Notes: a model not told the origin generated them from the sequence alone. Shown: positions 51,561 through 61,322, counted from the first letter of the stretch. The stretch is 64,000 nt of DNA from Streptosporangium pseudovulgare (GCF_014648055.1 NZ_BMQJ01000001.1:776741-840740), one strand, 5' to 3'. Made by a program: numbers and translations.

Positions 51561-53153
51561 ATGCCGGATGTGACGCCGGATCTGATCGCGGGGCGGTATC
51601 GGCTCGTGGAGCGGATCGGCCGGGGCGCCGTGGCCGAGGTGTGGCGGGGATACGACCACCGGCTCGACGTGGCGGTCGCCGTCAAGATCCTCGACCTGCC
51701 GGCCGGCGGTGTCGCCGCGGCCGAGCGGTTCGCCCGCGAGATACGGGCGGCGGCGCAGATCGTGCACCCCAACACGGTCACCCTGCTGGACGTCGGCCAG
51801 GAGGCGAACCGCCGCTTCATGGTCATGGAGCTGCTGACCGGCCGCCACCTCGCCGCCGAACTGGCGGCGCGCGGCCCGCTGCCGGTGGCCGAGACCTGCC
51901 TCCTGCTCGCCCAGGCCGCGGCGGGACTGGCGGCGGCGCACCGCGCCGGGGTGGTGCACCGCGACATCAAGCCCGCCAACCTCCACCTGAGCGGTGACGG
52001 CACGCTGAAGGTCGTCGACTTCGGTCTCGCGCGCATCGCCGGCGAAGCCACTCGGCTGACCACGGCCGGCACCATCGTGGGCACCGCCGCCTACCTGGCG
52101 CCCGAGCAGATCGGCGAGTCCGGCGGGGAGGCCGCCTCCGACCTGTACGGGCTCGGCTGCGTCGCCTACGAACTGCTGTGCGGGCGCCCGCCGTTCACCG
52201 GCTCGGTGCCCGAGCTGGTCCACCAGCACGTCCACCGCTCCCCCGACCCGCTCGGCGCCTACCGGCCGGGCGTCCCCGCCGAGCTGGAACGGCTCGTCAT
52301 GGCCATGCTCGCCAAGAACCCGGGTGAGCGGCCCACCGGCGCCGAGCAGGTGCGTCAGGTCCTGGACGGCATCGCCCGCACGGTCCGCCCCCCGGCTCGC
52401 CCCGCCGCCCCGGCCGCCCGCCCGGCCGGTCCCCCCGTACGGCCCGCCTTCCCGGCACCGCCCGCCCCGTCCGGCGCCCACCCGGCCGATCCCCCGGTGG
52501 CGGCCCGCGCGGGCGACACCACCGTGTTCGCGGCCCCGCCGGTCCCGCCGGTCGCTCCGCCCGCCGTACGGCCCGGCCGGTCCGCCGGGGCGAAAGGGGA
52601 CCGGCGGCTCCTCCTCCAGGTCGGCGCGGCCCTCGCGGCCATCGTGATCGCCACTCTGGGGGCGGCGACCCTGTTCTCGGGCTCGTCCGGCTCCGAGGGG
52701 ACGGCCGCCACCGCCACCGTGTCCGCCGCCGCCCCCGTGGAGCCGGTCCGCGAGCGGGAGCCCTCCGCCACCCCGACCACTCCGCCCACGGCACGGCCGA
52801 CCCCCACGCCGACGCCCGCGCCGACCCGTACGGCGGCCCCGGCCCGGCCCGCCGTACGGGATCCGCGTGCCTGGCTGGCGGCCTTCGACCGAGCCGTGAC
52901 CGCCCAGCAGGAGCGCGGCGGCATCGATCCGCGCCTGGCGCGCAGGACGCACCAGAGGATCCGGGAGGCGTCCCGCAAGCTCGCCGAGGGCAAGGCCCGG
53001 GAGGCGGGCAGGAAGATCCAGGAGGCGGGGTGGGACCTGCTGAAGGCCCGCAGCAAGGGCAGGCTCGCCGACGGCCCCCTGACCGCGTTCCTCGGCGGCG
53101 CCGGCCTCGACGCGTCCAGGGGCCACGCCTCCAGGAAGGACGATGACGACTAG
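51561..53153 (+). CDS. Membrane-anchored Ser/Thr protein kinase (PknB type)
   Basis: A 530-residue Hanks-type kinase. The glycine-rich loop IGRGAVAEVWRGYD is at residues 19-32, with catalytic Lys42 (VAVKIL). HRDIKPANLHL has Asp135 and Asn140, DFGLA has Asp153, and GTAAYLAPEQ is the activation-segment end. The catalytic domain ends near 275. A Pro/Ala-rich juxtamembrane linker follows, with one transmembrane helix at about 350-373 (VGAALAAIVIATLGAATLFS). Outside is a Thr/Pro linker and a short helical, Lys/Arg-rich end (HQRIREASRKLAEGKAREAG) with no PASTA repeats. The ATG 51561 gives the family start; stops are six bases from desD. Substrates unknown. Confidence 0.93.
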   Translation: MPDVTPDLIAGRYRLVERIGRGAVAEVWRGYDHRLDVAVAVKILDLPAGGVAAAERFAREIRAAAQIVHPNTVTLLDVGQEANRRFMVMELLTGRHLAAELAARGPLPVAETCLLLAQAAAGLAAAHRAGVVHRDIKPANLHLSGDGTLKVVDFGLARIAGEATRLTTAGTIVGTAAYLAPEQIGESGGEAASDLYGLGCVAYELLCGRPPFTGSVPELVHQHVHRSPDPLGAYRPGVPAELERLVMAMLAKNPGERPTGAEQVRQVLDGIARTVRPPARPAAPAARPAGPPVRPAFPAPPAPSGAHPADPPVAARAGDTTVFAAPPVPPVAPPAVRPGRSAGAKGDRRLLLQVGAALAAIVIATLGAATLFSGSSGSEGTAATATVSAAAPVEPVREREPSATPTTPPTARPTPTPTPAPTRTAAPARPAVRDPRAWLAAFDRAVTAQQERGGIDPRLARRTHQRIREASRKLAEGKAREAGRKIQEAGWDLLKARSKGRLADGPLTAFLGGAGLDASRGHASRKDDDD

Positions 53154-53159
53154 GGCGCG

Positions 53160-54959
53160 TCAGGACGCCGGGACCGTGTCCGCCCGCCGGGGCGCGAAGG
53201 CGGCGAGCGGGTTGCGCAGCGTGCCGACCAGTTGCAGCGCGGCCGACGGGTCGGCGAGGTCCACCATCTGCCGGTTGTCGCGCAGCTGGAGCCGGTTGAG
53301 GCAGGACAGCGCGAACTCCGCCGCGAACAGGTCGTACCGGGCGAACCGGTCGGCCAGGTGAGTGGCGCGTCCCTGGTACGCGAGGGCGCATTCGGCCACC
53401 GTGCCCCAGAACTCCTCCTGCGTGAGCAGCCCCCGTTCGGCGAGGATGACGTTGAGGTAGCGCAGGAAGCCGTCGAACACGTCGGTGAAGACGGACAGCA
53501 GCCGCATGTCCTCCGGCACGTCGGCGCGGATGCGTTCGACGGACTCGGGCAGGGGCGCGTCGGCGTCCATGACGACGATCTCCTCGGCGATGTCCTTGAA
53601 GATCACCCGGTTCACCGCGTCGTCGGCGAGCACCAGGATGACGTTCTCACCGTGCGGCATGAACGCCAGGTCGTACGCGTAGAACGCGTGCAGCAGCGGG
53701 GTGAGGTAGGCGTCCAGGTAGCGGCGCAGCCATACCCGTGGCGGCAGCCCGGAGCGTTCGACGAGCTCCGCGGCCAGGGAGTGGCCCTGCTGGTCGACGT
53801 GCAGCAGCGAGGCCATGGTGGCGAGCCGTTCGCCGGGCCGCAGCGCCGGCACCGGGCTCTCGCGCCACAGCGCGGCGAGCATCTTGCGGTAGGGCGAGTA
53901 ACGGTCGGTGGCCGCCTCGAACTGCCGGTGCCGGTAACCGATCGCGGCGCGTTCGCGCAGGATGGTGAGCCCGCTCGCCCGGAACACCTCGTCGCCCGCG
54001 ATCAGCTCCGCCAGCCAGTCGTTGATGGCGGGGGTGGCCCGCATGTACGCCGCGGACAGTCCGCGCATGAAGCCCATGTTCAGCACCGACACGGCGGTCT
54101 TGACGTAGTGCCGCGCCGGGTCGGAGACGTTGAAGAAGGTGCGGATCGACTGCTGGGCCACGTACTCGTCGGGTCCGCGGCCGAGGAGGACCAGCCGGCG
54201 GGTGGCGAGCTCACCGGCGAAGGTCACCGACAGCCTGTTCCACCACTGCCACGGGTGCACCGGCAGAAGCAGGTAGTCGGCCGGGTCGAGGCCGAGGTCG
54301 GCCAGGGTGGCGGCGAACGCGGCGACGGTGTCCGCGCCGAGCTCGTCGCGGACATGGCGGTCGTAGTCGGTGTCCGCGCTGCAGGTGAACGTGGCGTGGT
54401 CGCGGTGCGCGGCCAGCCAGACCAGCCGCACCGGCGCCGCCACCTCCGGTGCGTACCGGTGGTAGTCGTCGGCGCCGAAGCCGATCCGGCCGTTGTTGGC
54501 GACGAAGCCGGGGTGTCCCTCGGTCATTCCGGACTCGATGGCCTGGAAGTCGGCGGCGGCCAGTTCCCGGGCGCACCGGGTGCGGTGGCCGAGCTTCCAG
54601 GCGCTGCTCGCCAGGGTGGCGGTGATCTCCTCCAGGTACACCGGCAGGATCTCGTCGCGCAGTCCGAGCGCGCCGCGCATGTCGAGGCAGAGGTCCAGCG
54701 CGTCCAGTGGCAGTTCAGCGCCGGCCCGGTGCCGGGTGATGCCGTCCGCGTCGATCTCCCAGTGGTCGAGGGCGTACACACGGGCGGTGAACCGGTACTC
54801 CACCGCGCCGTCGTCGCTGCGGACCGAGAAGCCGTCGCCGTCGGGGACCGGGGTCAGCAGCCGCTCGTGGACGAACTCGGCGAGCGCCTTGCGCACGAGC
54901 AGCCGGTTGGCGCGCTCCCAGTGCGCGGGGGTGAGGTGGGCGATGGCGGCGTGGGTCAC
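53160..54959 (-). CDS. desD: NRPS-independent siderophore synthetase DesD (IucA/IucC family)
   Basis: A 599-residue ATP-dependent synthetase that, in the desferrioxamine pathway, oligomerises and macrocyclises N-hydroxy-N-acylcadaverine units. Landmarks are GHPGFVANNGRIGFGADDYH near 165-185, LPVHPWQWWNRL, the nucleotide-binding IRTFFNVSDPARHYVKTAVS, YRKMLAALWRE, and MPHGENVILVL. Length matches DesD. The GTG start overlaps the desC stop (GTGA). It is the last gene of the des operon, which is expected to be iron-repressed. Confidence 0.93.
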   Translation of the reverse strand: MTHAAIAHLTPAHWERANRLLVRKALAEFVHERLLTPVPDGDGFSVRSDDGAVEYRFTARVYALDHWEIDADGITRHRAGAELPLDALDLCLDMRGALGLRDEILPVYLEEITATLASSAWKLGHRTRCARELAAADFQAIESGMTEGHPGFVANNGRIGFGADDYHRYAPEVAAPVRLVWLAAHRDHATFTCSADTDYDRHVRDELGADTVAAFAATLADLGLDPADYLLLPVHPWQWWNRLSVTFAGELATRRLVLLGRGPDEYVAQQSIRTFFNVSDPARHYVKTAVSVLNMGFMRGLSAAYMRATPAINDWLAELIAGDEVFRASGLTILRERAAIGYRHRQFEAATDRYSPYRKMLAALWRESPVPALRPGERLATMASLLHVDQQGHSLAAELVERSGLPPRVWLRRYLDAYLTPLLHAFYAYDLAFMPHGENVILVLADDAVNRVIFKDIAEEIVVMDADAPLPESVERIRADVPEDMRLLSVFTDVFDGFLRYLNVILAERGLLTQEEFWGTVAECALAYQGRATHLADRFARYDLFAAEFALSCLNRLQLRDNRQMVDLADPSAALQLVGTLRNPLAAFAPRRADTVPAS

Positions 54960-55507
54960 GTGGATACTCCGGTGGCGGCGAGGAACTGCGCGCGGGTGCA
55001 CACGCTGAGCAGTGCGGTCTTCTCTGGCTTGGTGATCGGGCCGACGGCGGTGAAGCCGACGGCGGCGTTGAGGGTGTGGACGGCGGTGTTGCGGACGTCG
55101 GGTTCGACGACCACCCGGCGTACGGCGGGGTCGGCGAAGAGCCAGGCCATCACTGTGGTGATCACCGCACGGGTGAAGCCGTGCACCGGCGTCCCGGTCG
55201 GAGCGGTGAGGAAGTGCATGCCGACGTCGCCGTCCTCGGGCTCGTACAGTCCGGCCAGCTCGACGTGCCGGGGGTCGTAGCGTTCGGCCAGGAACGCCGG
55301 CTCGCCGCGGTACAGGCCCAGATGCGCCTCGTGGTGCGGGTGCGCGGCGATGCGCCGGTACTCGGCGGCGACGGCGGCCACGTCGGCGTCCTGCATCATC
55401 CAGTACACCGCCTTGGGGTGCGTCACCCAGCGGTGCAGGAGCTCGATGTCGGCCTCGACGTCGAGCGGGCGCAGCGAGTACTCGCCGTGAACGAAGGCGG
55501 CGGTCAT
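54956..55507 (-). CDS. desC: Siderophore acyltransferase DesC (GNAT/IucB-like)
   Basis: A 183-residue N-acyltransferase that, in the pathway, acylates N-hydroxycadaverine using acyl-CoA. The siderophore-type GNAT motifs are [26 protein letters not shown]-like [33 protein letters not shown] and [24 protein letters not shown] overlap with desB and GTGA overlap with desD. A second, related acetyltransferase lies at 60001. Confidence 0.9.
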   Translation of the reverse strand: MTAAFVHGEYSLRPLDVEADIELLHRWVTHPKAVYWMMQDADVAAVAAEYRRIAAHPHHEAHLGLYRGEPAFLAERYDPRHVELAGLYEPEDGDVGMHFLTAPTGTPVHGFTRAVITTVMAWLFADPAVRRVVVEPDVRNTAVHTLNAAVGFTAVGPITKPEKTALLSVCTRAQFLAATGVST

Positions 55508-56862
55508 GCCGGCGCCCCCGCCGGCGTCCCTGTCGGCGCCTCCTCCGTTGGTGCCTCCTCCGTTGGTGCCTCCTCTGTTGGTGCCTCCGTCGGCGCGCCG
55601 AACTCCTGGAAGGCGATGCTCCTCTCGATCGGGTAGTGCTCGCGGCCGAGCAGCTCACGCACGATCGACGAGTTGCGGTAGGCGCCCATGCCGAGATCCG
55701 GCGAGGTGACGCTGTGCGTGTGCGTACCGGCGTTCTGCACGAAGACGCCGCGGCCGGTGACGTCGATGCTGTAGTTGCGGGCCACGTCGTAGCGGCCGGC
55801 CGCGTCCCACCGGATCCGGTCCCTGATCGGCTCCAGGAACGCCGGCGTGGTGTGCCGGTATCCGGTGGCCAGCACCAGGGCCTCGGTGGTCAGCGTGAAT
55901 TCGCGCCCCTGCTCCTCGTGGCGCAGATCCAGGGTGTACGTGCCGGTGGCCTCGTCGTGGGCGGCGCCGGTCAGCGCGGTGTTGGTCAGCAGCCGGGTGG
56001 GCACCGGCCGGTCGACGCTCTTGGCGTACAGCAGGTCGTAGATGGCGTTGACCAGTCCGGCGCTGATCCCCTTGAACAGTCCCTTCTGCTCGCTCTCCAG
56101 GCGGTACCGGGTCGGCTCGGGCAGCGCGTGGAAGTAGTCGATGTAGTCCGGTGACGTCATCTCCAGCGTCAGCTTCGTGTACTCCAGCGGGAAGAACCGC
56201 GGCGACCGGGTGATCCAGTTGAGCTGGTATCCGTCGGTCTCGATGGTGCCGAGCAGGTCGTGGTAGACCTCGGCGGCGCTCTGCCCGCTGCCGACGACGG
56301 TGATGCTGCGCTTGCGGCGCAGGGCGTCGCGGTGCGTCAGGTACGCCGAGTTGTGCACCACGTGGCCGTCGAGGTTCCGGCAGGCCTCCGGGATGTGCGG
56401 CTGCGTCCCGGTCCCGAGGACGAGACGCCGGGCGCGGTACGTGTGCCGCTCGCCGGCCCGGACGACGTAGAGCTCGTCCCGGTCGTCGTAGCGCACCTCG
56501 GTCACGGCCTGGCCGAAACGCACGTTGCTCAGCCGGCCCGCGACCCAGCGGCAGTAGTCGTTGTACTCGCTGCGCAGCGGATAGAAGTCCTCCCGGATGT
56601 AGAAGGGGTAGAGACGCCCGGCCTGCTTGAGGTAGTTGAGGAACGAGTACGGCGACGTCGGGTCGGCGAGGGTCACCAGGTCGCAGAGGAAGGGCGTCTG
56701 CAGGTGCGTGCCGTCCATCACCATCCCGGTGTGCCAGCCGAAGTCCGCCTGCGGGCGGGCCTCCAGGAACAGCCCGTCCAGTCCGGCGATCGGCTCGGTC
56801 AGGCAGGCCAGCCCCAGATTGAACGGGCCCAGCCCGATCGCGATGAAGTCGTGGGTCGACAT
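55504..56862 (-). CDS. desB: Lysine/cadaverine N-monooxygenase DesB
   Basis: A 452-residue FAD/NADPH-dependent N-hydroxylase acting on cadaverine. The FAD motif is [13 protein letters not shown] (residues 9-21), NADPH motif [16 protein letters not shown] (189-204), and the [13 protein letters not shown] motif near 347-360. The ATG at 56862 has GGGAGA upstream. The C-terminal tail holds Thr-Glu-Glu-Ala-Pro repeats from a 15-bp array. Coupled to desC by ATGA; starts 29 bases after desA. Confidence 0.93.
   Translation of the reverse strand: MSTHDFIAIGLGPFNLGLACLTEPIAGLDGLFLEARPQADFGWHTGMVMDGTHLQTPFLCDLVTLADPTSPYSFLNYLKQAGRLYPFYIREDFYPLRSEYNDYCRWVAGRLSNVRFGQAVTEVRYDDRDELYVVRAGERHTYRARRLVLGTGTQPHIPEACRNLDGHVVHNSAYLTHRDALRRKRSITVVGSGQSAAEVYHDLLGTIETDGYQLNWITRSPRFFPLEYTKLTLEMTSPDYIDYFHALPEPTRYRLESEQKGLFKGISAGLVNAIYDLLYAKSVDRPVPTRLLTNTALTGAAHDEATGTYTLDLRHEEQGREFTLTTEALVLATGYRHTTPAFLEPIRDRIRWDAAGRYDVARNYSIDVTGRGVFVQNAGTHTHSVTSPDLGMGAYRNSSIVRELLGREHYPIERSIAFQEFGAPTEAPTEEAPTEEAPTEEAPTGTPAGAPA
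55538..55582. repeat. 15-bp tandem repeat in desB 3' end
   Basis: Three copies of gcctcctccgttggt (55538-55552, 55553-55567, 55568-55582) plus a partial fourth. They are in frame and encode TEEAP pentapeptides in the DesB tail. Confidence 0.95.
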
Positions 56863-56891
56863 GGCGGGTCTCCCGGTGGTCGAGTGGCGGG

Positions 56892-58379
56892 TCACGAGGC
56901 GGTGCAGGCGGGCATCGGGCCGATCGCACGCTCGACGTACCGGTCGGCGTGCTCGGCGACGAGTTCCACGACGGCGGCGACGTCGTCGATCGTCGTCTCG
57001 GGGTTGAGCAGGGTGAACTTGAGGAAGTGCCGGCCGTCGACCGTGGTGCCCGCGACCACCGCGTCGCCGGAGGCGGCCAGCGCCGCCCGGGCGTGCAGGT
57101 TGGCCTCGTCGGCGTACGCACGCCCCGGCCCGGTCGGCAGGTAGCGGAACACGACGGTGCTCAGCTGCGAGCGGGTGACGACCTCGAAGCGGGGGTCCTC
57201 GCCGAGGAGACTCCAGGCGGCCGCGGCACGGTCCACCACGTCGTCGAAGAGTTCGCCGATCGCGTCGGCGCCCATGACGCGCAGGGTCATCCACAGCTTG
57301 AGCGCGTCGAAGCGGCGGGTGGTCTGCAGGCTCTTGTTCACCTGGTTGGGAATGCGCTCGGCCACCATCCGCTCGGGGTTGAGGTAGTCGGCGTGGTGGG
57401 TGGCGTGCCGCAGGGCGCGGCCGTCGCGCACCAGCAGTGCGCTGGAGCTGACCGGCTGGAAGAAGGACTTGTGGTAGTCCACGGTGACCGAGTCGGCCCG
57501 CTCGATGCCGTCGAGCAGGTGGCGGCGGGTGCGTGAGGCCAGCAGTCCGCATCCGTACGCGGCGTCGACGTGCAGCCACACGCCGGCCGCCGCGCAGCGC
57601 CGGGCGATTTCGGGCAGCGGGTCGATCGAGCCGAAGTCGGTGGTGCCGGCGGTGGCGACCACGGCCATGACGGTGAGGCCGTCACGGCGGCAGCGGTCGA
57701 GCGCGCGGTCGAGCGCCGCCGGGCGCATCCGCCGGTCCGCGTCGACCTCGACGGTGACGACCGCGTCGGGGGCCAGGCCGAGCAGCTTCGCCGACTTCTG
57801 CACGCTGAAGTGGCCGGCGGCGGAGGCCAGGACGCGCAGCCGGGGCAGCGTCTCCGCGCGCGGCGGCCCGGACGCGGCGAGTGCCTCCTCCCGGGCCAGC
57901 AGCAGGGCCTGCAGGTTGGACTGGCTGCCGCCGCTGGTGAAGACGCCGTCGGCGAGCGGGCCGAGGCCGATCCGCTGGGCGGTCCAGTCGATCAGACGCT
58001 GCTCGATCAGGGTGCCGCCCGCGCTCTGGTCCCAGGTGTCCAGCGAGGAGTTGACCGCGGACAGCACCGTCTCGCCCAGCAACGCCGGGATCACCACCGG
58101 GCAGTTGAGGTGGGCCAGGTAGCGGGGGTGATGGAAGTACACCGCGTCGCGCAGGTACACGTCGTTCAACTCGTCCAGGGCGGCGGCCGCGTCGCCCAGG
58201 GGCCGGTCGAGGTCGACCGTGGCGACCTTCAGGGCGAGGTGCTCCGGGGCGATCCCGGTGAACGGCCGATCGGCCCCGGCGATCCGGGTGGCGACACGGG
58301 CCGCGCCGTCGGTGACCGTGCGCAGGTACCGATCGGCCGTGGCGTTGGTGAGCAGATGCTCGCGGGCAGCGGGCGGCAT
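56892..58379 (-). CDS. desA: PLP-dependent lysine decarboxylase DesA
   Basis: A 495-residue group II pyridoxal-phosphate decarboxylase that makes cadaverine from lysine. Lys304 in [14 protein letters not shown] binds PLP. Other family marks are [56 protein letters not shown] and [19 protein letters not shown] lies just before the ATG. It is the first gene of the des operon, 115 bases from the iron box. Aspartate or diaminobutyrate decarboxylase homologues look similar, but the des context favours lysine. Confidence 0.93.
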   Translation of the reverse strand: MPPAAREHLLTNATADRYLRTVTDGAARVATRIAGADRPFTGIAPEHLALKVATVDLDRPLGDAAAALDELNDVYLRDAVYFHHPRYLAHLNCPVVIPALLGETVLSAVNSSLDTWDQSAGGTLIEQRLIDWTAQRIGLGPLADGVFTSGGSQSNLQALLLAREEALAASGPPRAETLPRLRVLASAAGHFSVQKSAKLLGLAPDAVVTVEVDADRRMRPAALDRALDRCRRDGLTVMAVVATAGTTDFGSIDPLPEIARRCAAAGVWLHVDAAYGCGLLASRTRRHLLDGIERADSVTVDYHKSFFQPVSSSALLVRDGRALRHATHHADYLNPERMVAERIPNQVNKSLQTTRRFDALKLWMTLRVMGADAIGELFDDVVDRAAAAWSLLGEDPRFEVVTRSQLSTVVFRYLPTGPGRAYADEANLHARAALAASGDAVVAGTTVDGRHFLKFTLLNPETTIDDVAAVVELVAEHADRYVERAIGPMPACTAS

Positions 58380-58494
58380 TGGGTCTTCCTCCGTGGGTTA
58401 CGAGGGCTCGGGCGGCAGCGGCCGGATCGGCTGGACGGTGGCGGGCGTACGAGTGGATCAACCTTCACGCTTCCTCCGGTAAGGGCATCCTTAG

Positions 58495-58513
58495 TTAGGA
58501 GAGGGTAACCTAA
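58495..58513. promoter_or_regulatory. Iron box (DmdR/IdeR-type operator)
   Basis: TTAGGAGAGGGTAACCTAA matches the known 19-bp actinobacterial iron box TTAGGTTAGGCTAACCTAA at 16 of 19 positions by my count. It lies between desA and the divergent acylase gene, so iron-loaded repressor should shut both transcripts. A further half-site (TTAGTTAGG) overlaps at 58491-58499. Confidence 0.85.
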
Positions 58514-58523
58514 GGAGGATCAT

Positions 58524-60000
58524 GTGAGGAGGGGTGCCGCCCGACGGAATCAGTGGGGCATTCCACATATGTGGGGCGACACCGTCGAGGATCTGGCCTA
58601 CGCGCAGGGTTCTACGGCCGTCACCGATCGCGCCTGGCAGGTGCAGACCGAGAAATGGCGATCCGAGGGCCGACTGGCCGAACGACTGGGCCCCGCACAC
58701 GTGCCCTGGGACCGTTTCGCCCGGCGGGCCCGGCTGGACGACACCGCCCGCCGCTGCTTCCAGCGACTGCTCCCGGAGACCAGGCGCTGGATCGAGGCCT
58801 ACGTGGACGGCGTCAACGACGCCCTGCCGCACGCCGGCGCCTCGGAGTTCGGCGCGACCGGCTGCACTCCCGACCCGTGGCGGCCCTGGTCGCCGCTCGG
58901 CGTCTTCCTCGTTCAGCACATCCTCTTCTCGACCTTCCCGAACAAGCTGTGGCGTGCCCACGTCAGCGCCACCCTGGGCCCCGAGGCCGGCGACCTCTTC
59001 GCCATGGAGGGGCCGGCGGGCGCGGGCAGCAACGCCTGGGCGGTGGCGGGGGACCCGGGCACCGGACGGCCCACCGTGATCGCCGGCGACCCGCACCGCG
59101 TACTCGAACTGCCGGGGATCTACCAGCAGGTCCGCCTCTCCTGCCCCGAATTCGACGTGGCCGGGCTGGCCTTCCCCGGCGTTCCGGGCGTGCCGCACTT
59201 CGGCCACGCCGGCCCGGTCGCCTGGGCCGTCACCAACGCCATGGCCGACTACCAGGACCTCTACCGCGAACGGCTGCGCCGCCGCGACGGGCGGATCGAG
59301 GTCCGGGAGGTGGACGGCTGGACCGCCGTGCCGCACCACGTCGAGCGGATCGCGGTACGCGGCGGCGACCCGGTCGAGGTTGAGATCATCGAAACGGCAC
59401 GCGGCCCGGTCATCGACGTCGACCGGACCACCGGCGAGGCGATCAGCCTGCGTACGCCCACCCGTGCCGGCGGCGAACTGGGCTTCGACGCGCTGCTGCC
59501 GCTGCTGCGCGCCCGCCGCGCCGGCGACGTCGCCGAGGCCCTGCGCGACCGGCTCCTCGCCTGGCCCGGCCGCATGGACGCCGGCAGCGCCGACGCCGGC
59601 GCGTTCGCCGCCTGGCGGGCCGCCCTCGCCCGGCGGCTGGCGGAGGAGCCCGTCCTGCGGCCGCTGCGGGCGCCGAGCGCCTTCGACGAACGCTTCGCCC
59701 CGTGGACCGACCCGGCCACGCGCGTGGGTCTGGCCCTCGGCCGCCGTCGCGGCTCTGCGCGCCCGCGTCCGGCTCGCCGGCGACAACGACGCGGTCCTGG
59801 CCACCGGCAGCGTGCCCGGGGTGTCCGACGTCTGCCGGCGCGGCCCGGTCGCCCGCTACGTCTGGCAGGTGGGCGACCGGGCCGCCAGCCGATGGATCGT
59901 CCCGTTCGGATCCTCCGGCCGCGCCGACGACCCGCATTTCCTCGACCAGTCGGCGCACTGGGCCGCCGGCGATCTCATCCCCCTGGAAGGAGACCCGACG
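58524..60000 (+). pseudogene. Penicillin-acylase family gene, frameshifted and internally deleted
   Basis: An Ntn-hydrolase (penicillin amidase) gene divergent from desA. The first frame reads well from GTG 58524: WGIPHMWGDTVEDLAYAQGS, the nucleophile-serine region GAGSNAWAVAGDPGTG, and on to FAPWTDPATRVGLAL near 59740. The family's C-terminal sequence (LAGDNDAVLATGSVPGVSDV, YVWQVGDRAASRWIVPFGSS) then resumes in the next frame from about 59770. By recall of intact homologues, around 40 residues that should lie between these motifs are missing. That points to a deletion plus frameshift, although a sequence error cannot be excluded. AGGAGG at 58513-58518 is a good ribosome site. Related acylase genes sit in some actinomycete des loci. 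Confidence 0.7.
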
Positions 60001-60600
60001 ATGGCCGTGGTCGTGTACGAAGAGGACCTGCCTGGCATGGGCCGGTTGAGCCTGACCGTGCTGAACCCGAAGACGGACGCCGAACTGGTGCACGGCTGGG
60101 TCACTCAGCCCCGCGCCACGTACTGGGGCATGCTCGACCACTCCGTCGAGCAGGTCCGGGAGATCTACGAGCTGGTCGACGGCCTGCCCACCCACCACGC
60201 GTTCCTGATCCGGCTCGACGACCGGCCGATCGGGCTGTTCCAGAGCTACGAGCCGGACGCCGACCCGGTCGGCGAGCGCTACGACGTGCGATCCGGTGAC
60301 GTCGGCATGCACCTGTTGCTCGCACCCGGGCAGCAGCCGCCCCGCGGTCTGACCGGGGCGGTGGTCCCGGCCCTGATCCGGTTCCTGTTCCGCGACCCCG
60401 AGGCGCGACGCCTGGTCGTCGAGCCCGACGTCCGCAACGAGCGGGCCCTGAACCGGCTGAAGATCACCGGCTTCACCTTCGAGAGCGAGATCGACATGCC
60501 GACCAAGCGGGCGCAGCTGGCGTTCCTCACGCGCGAGCGGTTCACCGCGCTGTTCGGCGACCACGCGGCCGCCCGGCGCACGGGACCCCCGGCCCCGTAG
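60001..60600 (+). CDS. Siderophore-type GNAT acetyltransferase (second DesC-like)
   Basis: A 199-residue acyltransferase of the same siderophore group as DesC: GRLSLTVLNPKTDAELVHGW, ATYWGMLDHSVEQVREIYEL, IGLFQSYEPDADPVGERYDV and [28 protein letters not shown] at 59985-59992, eight bases from the ATG at 60001, argues for independent initiation. However, the broken acylase's last frame runs straight into it without a stop, so a fusion product is possible. It may acylate N-hydroxycadaverine with another acyl donor. It is downstream of the iron box, so probably iron-regulated. Confidence 0.85.
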   Translation: MAVVVYEEDLPGMGRLSLTVLNPKTDAELVHGWVTQPRATYWGMLDHSVEQVREIYELVDGLPTHHAFLIRLDDRPIGLFQSYEPDADPVGERYDVRSGDVGMHLLLAPGQQPPRGLTGAVVPALIRFLFRDPEARRLVVEPDVRNERALNRLKITGFTFESEIDMPTKRAQLAFLTRERFTALFGDHAAARRTGPPAP

Positions 60601-60621
60601 CCGCTTGCGACACCGGCCTTC

Positions 60622-61236
60622 TCAGGCACGCAGCCGGGCGGCGAAGCCGTCAAGGAGGGCGTCGAGGGCGTAGTCGAAGCGGGACTGGTGGTCTTCGGGG
60701 GCGCCGAGTCCTTCGGCGACGGCGTGGGCGATCAGCGGGAAGCCGGTGGTGTCCAGGGCGGGTTCGTCCTGGCCGGGCGGCGGGACCTCGGCCAGCGTGT
60801 GGCCGACGACGAAGGTGATCGTCGCCGTGATGGCGTGGAACGCCTCCCGCAGGCCGAACCCCGCTTCCCGCAGGACCGCCACGCCCGCCTCCAGCACCTG
60901 TAGCGCCTCCGGGCCGCTCACCGGCCGGCCGGCCACCAGGGGCAGCACCCCGGGGTGCCGCAGCAGCTCGCGCCGGTACCCCACCGCCGCCTCGCGCAGC
61001 ATCGACCGCCAGGGCGTGCCGGGCGCGGGCGGCTCGGCCACGGCCCGGCTCAGGACCCGCTCGACCAGCCCGTCGAGCAGCGCCTCCTTGTTCGGCACGT
61101 AGTAGTACAGCGTCATCGCCTCGACGCCGATCTCCGCCCCGAGCCTGCGCATCGTCAGCCCTTTGACCCCGATCTCGTCGACCAGGGCGAGCGCCGCGTC
61201 GAGCACACGCTCGCGGGACAGCTTCCCGCGCTCCAT
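60622..61236 (-). CDS. TetR family regulator (TetR class, TetR_C-like)
   Basis: A 204-residue repressor: LSRERVLDAALALVDEIGVK, LTMRRLGAEIGVEAMTLYYY and VPNKEALLDGLVERVL form the HTH. The C-terminal domain (HPGVLPLVAGRPVSGPEALQ, FHAITATITFVVGHTLAE) matches tetracycline-repressor-type regulators. It is divergent from the MFS exporter, with two copies of a palindrome between. Confidence 0.93.
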   Translation of the reverse strand: MERGKLSRERVLDAALALVDEIGVKGLTMRRLGAEIGVEAMTLYYYVPNKEALLDGLVERVLSRAVAEPPAPGTPWRSMLREAAVGYRRELLRHPGVLPLVAGRPVSGPEALQVLEAGVAVLREAGFGLREAFHAITATITFVVGHTLAEVPPPGQDEPALDTTGFPLIAHAVAEGLGAPEDHQSRFDYALDALLDGFAARLRA

Positions 61237-61257
61237 GCCACCGCCTCACCGCTTGAC

Positions 61258-61276
61258 TTTCTTACAGCATAAGAGA
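61258..61276. promoter_or_regulatory. Imperfect palindromic operator 1
   Basis: TTTCTTACAGCATAAGAGA, the same inverted repeat as operator 2 with two mismatches in the right arm. It lies 21 bases upstream of the TetR start, centred 35 bases from operator 2. Confidence 0.8.
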
Positions 61277-61292
61277 GATTATCGGCGAGTTC

Positions 61293-61311
61293 TTTCTTAC
61301 GGCGTAAGAAA
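61293..61311. promoter_or_regulatory. Perfect palindromic operator 2
   Basis: TTTCTTACGGCGTAAGAAA: perfect 8-bp arms about GGC, 11 bases before the MFS start. Together with operator 1 it forms a two-site TetR control region for both divergent genes. Confidence 0.85.
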
Positions 61312-61322
61312 CGGATGGAATC

